A DNA stretch of 64,000 nt, taken from positions 1 through 64,000 of the forward strand of contig JAKLHY010000004.1 of NCBI GenBank assembly GCA_022709905.1. Direction: 5' to 3'. The notes beneath the pieces were generated by a model. That model was given only the letters and a program-made list of their open reading frames with translations, ran no database searches and had not been told where the DNA came from. Position 1 is the stretch's first letter; each line of letters opens with the position of its first letter. Positions 53,367-61,577 of the stretch are shown here, one piece after another. The translations under genes and the position numbers were made by a program. The DNA comes from Verrucomicrobiota bacterium (lineage in GTDB: Bacteria; Verrucomicrobiota; Verrucomicrobiia; Limisphaerales; UBA1319).

Positions 53367-54268
53367 GCGATCATATGCCAGTCCTGGGCCTGGAAACCTT
53401 GACCTCACTTGATCTGAGGATTCAAGCCGTTCAACGGATTGCAGCGGGTCAATGGTGGAATTTCCGGCGGGTCATCAGCCCGTTTTCGCGGCTTTGGCTC
53501 ATCCTGGATGGCCGGGCGACCGTGCGCCAGGAGGGACAACGTTTTGATCTGCGATCCGGGATTTTGCACCTGGTGCCGGCGTTCACCGAACACGATTGTT
53601 TTTGTCGTCGTTATTTCGATCATTATCATCTTCATTTCACCGCGAGATTGCCGGCTGGAATTGATCTCTTTTCTTTGATCCGATGCGATGCGCAACTACC
53701 GGCGCCCCCCCAGGCGTTGGCTTGGTTTCAGCGGTTGGATGCCATCTACCCGGATCGAAAGCTGCCGTGCTTCGACCCGTTTCGGGAGGAATACCAGGAA
53801 TTCCCGGCGCGGATGGAACAGACCCGTCGGGATGCGCCTCCCGCCCAATGGCTCGAAGCGCAAGGCCTTCTCCGATTGCTGGTCGCGCCTTATCTCGCTT
53901 CCGCCAGCGGACTGGAAGGCGTTCATGCCCGAGTGACCCAACGGTTTTTGGCGGTGCAGGTTTATATTCACGAGCATATGCACGAGCCGATTGCCTTGAG
54001 TCACCTTGCCCATGTGGCCGGATTGAATCCCACCTATTTCTCGGATCGCTTCAACGAACTGGTGGGGGTCCGGCCTTTGGCGTATCTGGCTCGCCGGCGC
54101 ATGGAACGAGCCCAATACCTTCTGGCCACAACCCCTGCTGCGGTTAAGGAAATCGCCTATGCGGTGGGCCTCCCTGATCCGGCCCATTTTTCGCGGATGT
54201 TCAGCCGGTTGTGCGGGCATTCTCCCTCGGAATACCGCGACACCCATGGATCCAGACCATCCGCTTAA
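53363..54268 (+). CDS. AraC-family transcriptional regulator
   Basis: A 301-residue regulator starting at ATG 53363 inside the ATGA overlap. The N-terminal part is a cupin-like sensor (SRLWLILDGRATVRQEGQRF; RSGILHLVPAFTEHDCF), which would bind a sugar. The C-terminal 100 residues carry both helix-turn-helix motifs: IALSHLAHVAGLNPTYFSDR and VKEIAYAVGLPDPAHFSRMF, then GHSPSEYRD. Just downstream are fucI and the alpha-L-fucosidase, so control of fucose use is the likely role, with fucose or a derivative as effector. That link rests on position only. Confidence 0.92.
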   Translation: MSDHMPVLGLETLTSLDLRIQAVQRIAAGQWWNFRRVISPFSRLWLILDGRATVRQEGQRFDLRSGILHLVPAFTEHDCFCRRYFDHYHLHFTARLPAGIDLFSLIRCDAQLPAPPQALAWFQRLDAIYPDRKLPCFDPFREEYQEFPARMEQTRRDAPPAQWLEAQGLLRLLVAPYLASASGLEGVHARVTQRFLAVQVYIHEHMHEPIALSHLAHVAGLNPTYFSDRFNELVGVRPLAYLARRRMERAQYLLATTPAAVKEIAYAVGLPDPAHFSRMFSRLCGHSPSEYRDTHGSRPSA

Positions 54269-54484
54269 GGAATATCCCTGGGGCTGTGATCCTGGTTTTG
54301 TTAGTGGATTATGGAATAAAAGAAAGGGAAAATGATTCGTGGGCTGAGGGGGGCATCCGAAAGGCTTGGGTGCTTCTAAGGCTCTTGTGAATGGGCTGAG
54401 ATGCGAAGGCGAAGTGTTGCTATCCACAAGTGCTGGCCTGTGATTAATCCAAGCTTTCTGTGCTTCAGCCAAACGAATAAGTTG

Positions 54485-54504
54485 GCCGGTTCGAAGGAAC
54501 CGGC
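54485..54504 (+). promoter_or_regulatory. Perfect short hairpin upstream of fucI
   Basis: GCCGGTTC pairs perfectly with GAACCGGC around a GAAG loop, 72 bp before the fucI start codon. It lacks a T-run, so it may be an operator-like dyad or a transcript-stabilising hairpin rather than a terminator. The 308-bp gap between the AraC gene and fucI contains no other feature I can support. Confidence 0.4.
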
Positions 54505-54576
54505 TATTCTGTTCCTGTTCAATTGCCGTGTCCGAGAGCCGCATGATGATTTTGTTTAACAAAGGTTAATTAGACT

Positions 54577-56376
54577 ATGAAAACGAACCAGCCTGTTAAT
54601 CGTCTTATTGGAGACATGCCCAAGGTCGGAATCCGACCGGCCATCGATGGCCGCCGCAAAGGCGTGCGTGAATCGCTCGAGAAAACCACGATGGCCATGG
54701 CCCGTTCCGTGGCCCGGCTCATCGAGAGCAATTTGAGACATTCCAACGGATTGCCGGTGGAATGTGTGATGGCCGATACCTGCATTGGGGGCGTGGCTGA
54801 GGCGGCGATGGCCGCCGAAAAGTTCCGGAAAGAAGGCGTCGGCGTTTCACTGACCGTCACGCCCTGCTGGTGTTACGGATCTGAGACGATGGACATGGAT
54901 CCGATGACGCCCAAGGCCATTTGGGGATTCAACGGCACCGAGCGGCCGGGCGCTGTTTATCTGGCCGCCGTGAGTGCCGCGCATACCCAGAAAGGCTTGC
55001 CCGCATTCACCATCTATGGCCGCGACGTTCAGGATGCCGGCGACACCACCATCCCTGCCGACGTGCGCGATAAGATTCTGCGCTTCGTCAAGGCCGGTCT
55101 CGCCACCACCACCATGCGCGGCAAGTCCTATCTCTCCGTCGGCGCCGTTTCCATGGGCATCGCCGGTTCCATTGTGAACCAGGATTTCTTCGAGGATTTT
55201 CTCGGCATGCGCGTCGAGTGCGTTGACATGAGTGAATGGGTGCGGCGCATCGAGGAAACCATCTATGATGAAGCCGAGTTTCGGCGGGCCTATGATTGGA
55301 CGCGGAAAAACTGCCCGGAAGGCCGTGATCATAACAAGAATCCGCACAGCCGGAAGCGCAAGGATTGGGAATGGGAGTTTGTGGTCAAGTGCGCCCTCAT
55401 CATGCGCGATCTGATGGTGGGCAATCCGCGCCTGGCCAAGTTGGGTTTTGGCGAGGAAGCCCTGGGCCACAACGCCATCCTGGCCGGTTTCCAGGGCCAG
55501 CGCCAATGGACGGATCACTTTCCGAATGGCGACTTCCTGGAGTCCATCCTGAATTCGTCCTTCGACTGGAATGGCATTCGCGAGCCCTATCTTGTGGCGA
55601 CTGAAAACGATTGTCTGAACGGCGTCTGCATGTTGTTTGGGCATCTGCTCACCGATACCGCCCAGATCTTTGCCGATGTGCGAACGTATTGGAGTCCCGA
55701 TGCCGTCAAGCGGGTCACCGGCCAAAATCTCGCTGGGGTTGCGGCCCACGGAATGATCCATCTAATCAATTCGGGCGCGGCCGCGCTCGATGGTTGCGGC
55801 AAGCAGTTGAAAAACGGGCAGCCCGCGATGAAACCTTTCTGGGAGATAACCTCCAAGGAAGCCTTGGATTGCCTGGCGGCGACCACCTGGCCGCCCGCCA
55901 ATTGTGAGTATTTCCGTGGCGGCGGTTTTTCCAGCGCGTTTGGAACCCGCGCCAACATGCCGGCAACCATGTTCCGGTTGAATATGGTGAAAGGCCTTGG
56001 ACCCGCGCTCCAGATCGCCGAAGGCCAGTTTGTCGATCTGCCTGCCGACATCTACCGCGTCCTCGAAGAACGGACGGATCCCACCTGGCCGACCCATTGG
56101 TTCGTTCCCAACCTCACGGGGCAGGGAGAATTCCGCGATGTTTACTCGGTGATGAACGCCTGGGGCGCCAATCACGGCGCGATCAGCTACGGCCACGTTG
56201 GCGCCGAGCTGATTACGCTGGCCTCCATGCTGCGCATCCCTGTCTATCTTCACAACGTGCCGCGCCAAGACATTTTCCGGCCGTCCGCGTGGACCGCCTT
56301 TGGGGCGGCGGAGCCTGAAGGCGGTGATTTTCGCGCGTGCGCCAACTTTGGTCCTCTCTATCGGAAGTCGCTATGA
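54577..56376 (+). CDS. fucI: L-fucose isomerase
   Basis: A 599-residue enzyme of FucI length (E. coli 591). Blocks include [20 protein letters not shown], the Cys-rich [64 protein letters not shown] (the metal-ligand Glu and Asp region) and [20 protein letters not shown] (His). It interconverts L-fucose and L-fuculose using Mn2+ in the cytoplasm. It overlaps the alpha-L-fucosidase gene by four bases (ATGA), so release and isomerisation of fucose are encoded together. Fuculokinase and aldolase are not in the window. AAAGG lies 12 bases upstream of the ATG. Confidence 0.96.
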   Translation: MKTNQPVNRLIGDMPKVGIRPAIDGRRKGVRESLEKTTMAMARSVARLIESNLRHSNGLPVECVMADTCIGGVAEAAMAAEKFRKEGVGVSLTVTPCWCYGSETMDMDPMTPKAIWGFNGTERPGAVYLAAVSAAHTQKGLPAFTIYGRDVQDAGDTTIPADVRDKILRFVKAGLATTTMRGKSYLSVGAVSMGIAGSIVNQDFFEDFLGMRVECVDMSEWVRRIEETIYDEAEFRRAYDWTRKNCPEGRDHNKNPHSRKRKDWEWEFVVKCALIMRDLMVGNPRLAKLGFGEEALGHNAILAGFQGQRQWTDHFPNGDFLESILNSSFDWNGIREPYLVATENDCLNGVCMLFGHLLTDTAQIFADVRTYWSPDAVKRVTGQNLAGVAAHGMIHLINSGAAALDGCGKQLKNGQPAMKPFWEITSKEALDCLAATTWPPANCEYFRGGGFSSAFGTRANMPATMFRLNMVKGLGPALQIAEGQFVDLPADIYRVLEERTDPTWPTHWFVPNLTGQGEFRDVYSVMNAWGANHGAISYGHVGAELITLASMLRIPVYLHNVPRQDIFRPSAWTAFGAAEPEGGDFRACANFGPLYRKSL

Positions 56377-57800
56377 AAAACAGAATCCTCGCCTGGACGC
56401 TTGCCTCACTGGCGCTGGTCGCTCAAATGGCGCCGGGGGCGGAAACCAGTTCCCAGCGGGACGATCGGATGGGCTGGTGGCGTGAGGCCCGTTTTGGGAT
56501 GTTTGTGCACTGGGGCCTTTATTCCGGCCTGGCCGGCACGTGGGAAGGAAAACCTGTGGGCACCCGGGGAGGCATGGAGTGGATCCAAAACCACGTCAAG
56601 GCCGACACGGAAACGTACGCAAAGGCCGCCATTCCCCTGTTCAAACCCAAACCGGGTTTTGCCCGGGAATGGGCGCGTTTGGCCAAACAGGCCGGCTGCC
56701 GTTACCTCGTGTTCACGACCAAGCACCACGAGGGCTTTGCGCTGCATGATTCCGGGGCCGGCGATTACGACGCCGGCTCCGTCCTTCACCGGGATCTGGT
56801 GAAGGAAATCGTCGAGGCCGCCCGCGCCGAGGGAGTGCGCATCGGTTTTTATCACTCGGTGATTGACTGGCATCATGATCAGTATGCCTACGCCCTGTCG
56901 AAACAGCTGCCGCATCCGCTCAAGGGCAGGCCTTATCCCAATGCCGAACGCGATCACAACCGGTATTTGGAATACCTGCGGCAGCAGGTGAATGAATTGA
57001 CCTCGAATTACGGACGGGTGGATGTCCTGTGGTGGGATTACAGCGCCCAGGATTTCCAGGGAGACGAAGCCTGGCACGCCTTTGATCTCATGAAATTGGT
57101 TCGGGCCAAACAACCGGCGATCATCATGAACAACCGTTTGTTTCGCAGCCGCGAAGCCGGCTGGGCCAGCATGGGAACCGAGGGTTACCTGCCGCAGCTC
57201 GATCCGAAATACGGGGATTTCATCACGCCCGAACAGCACATCCCTGCCACCGGCATGCCCGGCGTCGACTGGGAAACCTGCATGACGATGAACACCACCT
57301 GGGGTTACAGCGCTCATGATCACGCCTGGAAATCCGACCGCGAAATGATTCGGAACCTCATCGATATCGCGAGCAAGGGCGGCAATTATCTGCTCAATAT
57401 CGGCCCGAAAGGCGACGGCTCCGTTCCCGAGGAAAGCATCAAATCCCTGCAATCCATCGGCGCCTGGATGCGCGCCAATGGTGAGTCCATTTACGGAACC
57501 ACGGCCAGTCCGTTCGAAAAGCTGAGCTGGGGCCGCTGCACCCAAAAGAAACTTGCTGGGGGCAAGACGCGGCTTTACCTCCATGTCTTCGACTGGCCCG
57601 CCGATGGCCGGCTCGTTTTGCCCGGACTCGAAAACAAATTGCGACGGGCGTCACTCCTTGATGGCGGCCAAAAGGTCAAAGTGAAAAACGAAAACCAGCG
57701 CATCGCGCTCACACTGCCCGCTCGCAATCCCGATCCCAATGCCACCGTGATTGCCTTGGACATCTCGGGCTCGCCCAAGGTTGCCGCCCCTGATCCTTAG
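56373..57800 (+). CDS. Secreted alpha-L-fucosidase (GH29)
   Basis: A 475-residue enzyme with signal peptide [20 protein letters not shown]. The GH29 barrel shows [60 protein letters not shown] and the nucleophile strand [14 protein letters not shown], with the catalytic aspartate in WWDYS as in other family members. [20 protein letters not shown] closes the catalytic domain and a beta-sandwich follows ([20 protein letters not shown]). It should release terminal alpha-L-fucose from glycans outside the cytoplasm, for example from algal or mucin-type polymers. It is translationally coupled to fucI and lies downstream of the AraC regulator. Confidence 0.95.
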   Translation: MKNRILAWTLASLALVAQMAPGAETSSQRDDRMGWWREARFGMFVHWGLYSGLAGTWEGKPVGTRGGMEWIQNHVKADTETYAKAAIPLFKPKPGFAREWARLAKQAGCRYLVFTTKHHEGFALHDSGAGDYDAGSVLHRDLVKEIVEAARAEGVRIGFYHSVIDWHHDQYAYALSKQLPHPLKGRPYPNAERDHNRYLEYLRQQVNELTSNYGRVDVLWWDYSAQDFQGDEAWHAFDLMKLVRAKQPAIIMNNRLFRSREAGWASMGTEGYLPQLDPKYGDFITPEQHIPATGMPGVDWETCMTMNTTWGYSAHDHAWKSDREMIRNLIDIASKGGNYLLNIGPKGDGSVPEESIKSLQSIGAWMRANGESIYGTTASPFEKLSWGRCTQKKLAGGKTRLYLHVFDWPADGRLVLPGLENKLRRASLLDGGQKVKVKNENQRIALTLPARNPDPNATVIALDISGSPKVAAPDP

Positions 57801-57966
57801 TCCGCAGGACGCGGGAATAGGGTGTTCAATGCATGAAACAATGGCGCAAACCGCGGTTCGGGATGTTGAATGATTGGGGCGTTGAAGCGGTGCTCGCTGA
57901 GTCAGGAGACTCCGCCTGGGGGCAGAAGCGGTTTTGCGGCTTTCGCGAGGTGATTTTGGTGGCGCC

Positions 57967-58683
57967 ATGAAAGCTTCCGCGGCGATCGTCCTGAGTATTC
58001 CAGCCTGTTTGTGCGGATGCCTGGCCATCGCGACCCGTTATCTTGGGATCGTTCCGTCCGGGTTGTCGGGGTGGTTGACGCCGCTGACCACCTGCCTGAT
58101 TCTGGTGTTGGCGGTTGCTGCCCGGCCCTTTGCGGATCGTCGATATCGATGGGGCATCATCATCGGACTCGGTTTTTCCATCGGAGGCGATACTTTTCTC
58201 ATGCTGCCAGGCGACCATTTTCTCGCTGGCCTCGCGAGTTTCCTGGTGGCTCATCTGTTTTATCTCTGGGCGCTGACATCGGGGCATCGCATGGCCGCCT
58301 CCCGTGTCCCATTTGTGATATGGGCATTCATCGGGACGATCGTCGTGTTGTTTTTGTGGCCGGGCATTGACGTTTCCCTTCGCTGGCCTGTGATCATCTA
58401 TGCTGGGGTCCTTTTAGCCATGGCTGCCCAGGCTGCCAGCCGAGCAATGACAGCCGGAGATGCCGCTGCCTGGGCTGCAGCCGTTGGGGGGGCGTTCTTT
58501 GTCGCATCCGATATGCTCCTTGCGGTCCGGAAATTTCATGGACCCATTCCTGCCGGCCATGTCCTGGTGTTGGGAACCTATTTTCTGGCTCAGTGGTTCA
58601 TCGCTTTGTCCTTGGTTTGCCGGCGGTCAACTATCCAGCCTGAGGCAGGCCTTATCCCCTCGAAAACCGCGCAACTGCGCTGA
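57967..58683 (+). CDS. YhhN-family membrane protein (lysoplasmalogenase-like)
   Basis: A 238-residue protein from ATG 57967 with about eight hydrophobic helices. Motifs are GLGFSIGGDTFLMLPGDHFL (GD-x-F-L-M), FLVAHLFYLWAL and AVGGAFFVASDMLLAVRKFH (SD-x-LLA-x-x-KF), the conserved set of the YhhN/TMEM86 family. Human TMEM86B and related proteins hydrolyse lysoplasmalogens; bacterial members are less characterised. It lies 166 bp after the fucosidase on the same strand, in a gap without other features, and is probably unrelated to fucose use. Confidence 0.9.
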   Translation: MKASAAIVLSIPACLCGCLAIATRYLGIVPSGLSGWLTPLTTCLILVLAVAARPFADRRYRWGIIIGLGFSIGGDTFLMLPGDHFLAGLASFLVAHLFYLWALTSGHRMAASRVPFVIWAFIGTIVVLFLWPGIDVSLRWPVIIYAGVLLAMAAQAASRAMTAGDAAAWAAAVGGAFFVASDMLLAVRKFHGPIPAGHVLVLGTYFLAQWFIALSLVCRRSTIQPEAGLIPSKTAQLR

Positions 58684-58772
58684 AATCGGCCCACAGTGCC
58701 CGCCAGCCTTCATGCTTCACGCGAAGCATCACAACCTGGAGCACGGCCTTGCGGGTTCCGTCTAATCACACC

Positions 58773-59111
58773 ATGAAACCGTACAGAGTAATGACGGCAT
58801 GGATGATGTTGGCATGGCTTGCGTTTGGGGGGGGGGCTCGAGCGCAGCCTCAGACCAACCTGGTTGTGGTGAGAAAGACCTTCAAATCCAGCAGCCAGCG
58901 GCACGCTCAACCTGTTCCCCCGCTGAGGCCTGGCCTCTATGAATCTCATCCCTACACCTGCATCATTCTTGTGCCCGAAATCCACGCTGACGAAAGGGCC
59001 ATCGCGAATGCAACGGTCCATGGCGTAACCGCCATGCCCATTATCAAGCCCAATTTGTGGCTGGTCCCACGATCCCCCGGGAAAAGCCGGCCGTCGGTAA
59101 ACGCCCGGTAA
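58773..59111 (+). CDS. Small secreted protein of unknown function
   Basis: About 112 residues from ATG 58773, with signal peptide VMTAWMMLAWLAFGGGARAQ. The mature part (PQTNLVVVRKTFKSSSQRHA, then GLYESHPYTCIILVPEIHAD and AMPIIKPNLWLVPR) has a strand-loop pattern and a Tyr/His-rich segment but no family I recognise. A longer frame on the opposite strand (58952-59281) looks less protein-like. The gene could pair with the Tat-exported protein that follows after 184 bp. Confidence 0.5.
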   Translation: MKPYRVMTAWMMLAWLAFGGGARAQPQTNLVVVRKTFKSSSQRHAQPVPPLRPGLYESHPYTCIILVPEIHADERAIANATVHGVTAMPIIKPNLWLVPRSPGKSRPSVNAR

Positions 59112-59295
59112 TCCTCGGCGTCATCTCCATCCGGATTATTCTTCGGGCAGTGACTTCGAATCAAATGGATGGTCTGGCGGCTGAGGGCCGGCGCGGCCGG
59201 TTGCGGCGTTTCTCGGGGGGCCGGTTGGCTTCGGCCCAGGTGATCATGGCCCAGATTTGCTTTGGAGCGCAAAATTGGCAATTCTTGTGGAACTG

Positions 59296-61551
59296 ATGAA
59301 CACGACGAAACATAAACCGTCAGAACTGTCGCCCTCGGGCAGGATAGATCCCAAGTGGCCTCAGCGGGGAGTTGGGGGGATTGGCCGTCGGGACCTGCTT
59401 TTGGGGTTCGTCTCCGGCAGCGCGCTGTTACTGTTGCGGTCGGTGGTTCGGGGGCAGAGCGTGTCCGGTGAGGACAGCACTTTGATTTCGCTCGCCCAGG
59501 ACGGATATCCCCATCCGCTGATAGGCGCGCCAGAGGACCCGAGCGACTGGCCGGCGTGGCGGAAAGCGTTGGAGAAGTTTCGCGAGGAGGCTCGTGTGAA
59601 ACTCCACTATACAGACGCGCTTTACCGGCGCGAGGAATTCGGCTGGGTGCCGTCGTGTTTCACCTGTTGTTTTCTCATGATGAATGACGAGCGGTTTCTG
59701 GATGCGCGCAAGGGCTGTTACCGTGTCGAGCCGTTTCTCGAGTCGGAGGCAAAGCGGTTTGGGGGTTACGACGCCGTCGTGCTCTGGCAGGCGTATCCTC
59801 GGATCGGCCTGGACGATCGCACGCAGTTCGATTTCTATCGTGACCTGCCGGGCGGCCTTGGTGGTTTGCGCGACGCGGTTCGCCGGTTCCATCGGAGCAA
59901 GGTCAAGGTCTTCCTTTGCTACAATCCCTGGGACACAGGCACCCGGTCGGGTGGAGAGCACCACTTGGAGACCCTGACCCGGATGGTGGGCGATCTGGAG
60001 GCGGATGGCATCTTCCTCGACACAATGGACAAGGCCGGGGGGGAGTTTCGCGAAAGGCTGGACTCGATCCGAAAAGGCGTGGCGCTGGAAGGGGAGATTG
60101 CGCTGCCCATGTCCAGCCTCCACGATCATCATCTGTCGTGGGCGCAATGGTTCAAGGACAGCCCGGCGCCCGGCGTATTGCGCAACAAATGGTTCGAGCG
60201 ACGGCATATGCAGCACCAGATTTCCCGATGGGCGGAAGATCACACCGACGAACTGCACATGGCCTGGATGAATGGGAGCGGGATGATGGTCTGGGAGAAC
60301 GTTTTTGGCCAGTGGGTGGGCTGGAGCGCCCGCGACCAGTCCATCCTGCGCGCCATGCTGCCGATTCAGCGCGAGTTTGTCTCCCTGTTCTCCGGCGAGG
60401 ACTGGATCCCGCTTGTGCCGACCGAGCAGGCCGGTGTGTACGCTTCGCAATGGGGCCGGGGTGATTTACGTCTTTGGACCCTGGTCAATCGCACTCGTGG
60501 AATAGCGCAAGGCCGACTGTTGGCCGTCGAGGCACAGCCGGGGCAGTCGTTCTTCGATCTCGTCAGCGGACAAAGGGTGGATGGAATTATGTCTGATAAT
60601 CGTCGCATCCTGACTGGCCGAATTGCGCCGCGCGGCATCGGTTGTTTTCTGGCCGTGACGCGGCGGTCGCGCCCTCGAAATCTTCACTCTCTGTTGGTTT
60701 GTCAACGCAGTCTGCATCGTCAGCGAAGCGAGGATTCGACGTCTGGCAAATCCGAGGCCATCCGGACGCCCGTGCGGAGGACCCGGCTTTTCACACAACC
60801 GCCGCCAGGCATGGCAAGAGTGCCCGGAACACAATGCGTGATGACCGTTGAGTTTCAGGTCCGTGAAGTTGGGTTTTATGCCGGACACACGACTCGGCCT
60901 CTTACGGGCTCGTGGCTGCATCAGAAGTCCTCGTTCAAGCGCGAGGTGTCTCTTTCGGATTTTGCCATGGACGAAACGCCAGTGACCAATCGTCAGTTCG
61001 CAGAATTTCTGGAGTTCTCAGGGTATCGGCCTGGGATGCGGGAGAATTTTCTGAAGCATTGGGTGAACGGGAAAATCCCCGCCGATTTGGAGGATCATCC
61101 AGTCGTGTATGTGACGCTGGATGACGCGCGGGCCTATGCAACCTGGGCGGGCAAGCGGCTTCCGACCGAGGAAGAATGGCAGTATGCGGCCCAGGGACCC
61201 GATACCCTTGCCTATCCGTGGGGCAACACCGACGATCCCGGCTGCCGGAACGGCGGGGAAAAAGGCGGCACAACACCGGTTCGAGCTTACCCCGGCGGAC
61301 GGTCTCCTTTTGGAATTTATGACCTATGCGGGAACGTGTGGGAATTGACGGAGAGCCAGCATAGCGATGGCCGCAATCGTTTCCTGATGCTGAAAGGAGG
61401 GTCGTATTATCGCGCCAATGGTTCGGTCTGGTATTTTGATGGCGGCCCGCAACCGAACCGGCATTTGGCAAAACTGCTTCGTTTTTGGCCGGGCGTGGAT
61501 CGCTGTGGGACGATCGGTTTTCGGTGTGTCGTGGATCTTGGCCTCACGTGA
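59296..61551 (+). CDS. Exported fusion of a TIM-barrel glycosidase-like domain with a sulfatase-modifying (FGE) domain
   Basis: A 751-residue protein from ATG 59296 with a twin-arginine signal (GRRDLLLGFVSGSALLLL). Residues about 70-440 form a barrel with VVLWQAYPRIGLDDRTQFDF, KVFLCYNPWDTGTRSGGEHH, DGIFLDTMDKAGGEF (a possible acid residue on a barrel strand) and LHMAWMNGSGMMVWENVFG. A linker of about 60 residues is Arg-rich. Residues about 505-751 are an FGE/SUMF domain: MDETPVTNRQFAEFLEFSGY, PVVYVTLDDARAYATWAGKR, LPTEEEWQYAAQGPDTLAYP, FGIYDLCGNVWELTES and CGTIGFRCVVD. In this phylum FGE-like domains are often stand-alone carbohydrate or cofactor-binding modules. Which activity it has is unknown; no sulfatase gene is nearby. 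Confidence 0.75.
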   Translation: MNTTKHKPSELSPSGRIDPKWPQRGVGGIGRRDLLLGFVSGSALLLLRSVVRGQSVSGEDSTLISLAQDGYPHPLIGAPEDPSDWPAWRKALEKFREEARVKLHYTDALYRREEFGWVPSCFTCCFLMMNDERFLDARKGCYRVEPFLESEAKRFGGYDAVVLWQAYPRIGLDDRTQFDFYRDLPGGLGGLRDAVRRFHRSKVKVFLCYNPWDTGTRSGGEHHLETLTRMVGDLEADGIFLDTMDKAGGEFRERLDSIRKGVALEGEIALPMSSLHDHHLSWAQWFKDSPAPGVLRNKWFERRHMQHQISRWAEDHTDELHMAWMNGSGMMVWENVFGQWVGWSARDQSILRAMLPIQREFVSLFSGEDWIPLVPTEQAGVYASQWGRGDLRLWTLVNRTRGIAQGRLLAVEAQPGQSFFDLVSGQRVDGIMSDNRRILTGRIAPRGIGCFLAVTRRSRPRNLHSLLVCQRSLHRQRSEDSTSGKSEAIRTPVRRTRLFTQPPPGMARVPGTQCVMTVEFQVREVGFYAGHTTRPLTGSWLHQKSSFKREVSLSDFAMDETPVTNRQFAEFLEFSGYRPGMRENFLKHWVNGKIPADLEDHPVVYVTLDDARAYATWAGKRLPTEEEWQYAAQGPDTLAYPWGNTDDPGCRNGGEKGGTTPVRAYPGGRSPFGIYDLCGNVWELTESQHSDGRNRFLMLKGGSYYRANGSVWYFDGGPQPNRHLAKLLRFWPGVDRCGTIGFRCVVDLGLT

Positions 61552-61577
61552 GACTGCCAAGGACGGCGAGGGATTGG

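Noticed and set aside
58952..59281. Minus-strand 109-codon frame opposite the small secreted protein
   Set aside because: It has no signal peptide or motif, whereas the plus-strand frame has a good signal peptide.
60640..60800. Possible double frameshift in the linker of the barrel-FGE protein
   Set aside because: The linker is Arg-rich, but the main frame contains the expected LHRQ-type and PPPGMARVPG transition into the FGE domain, so the frame is continuous.
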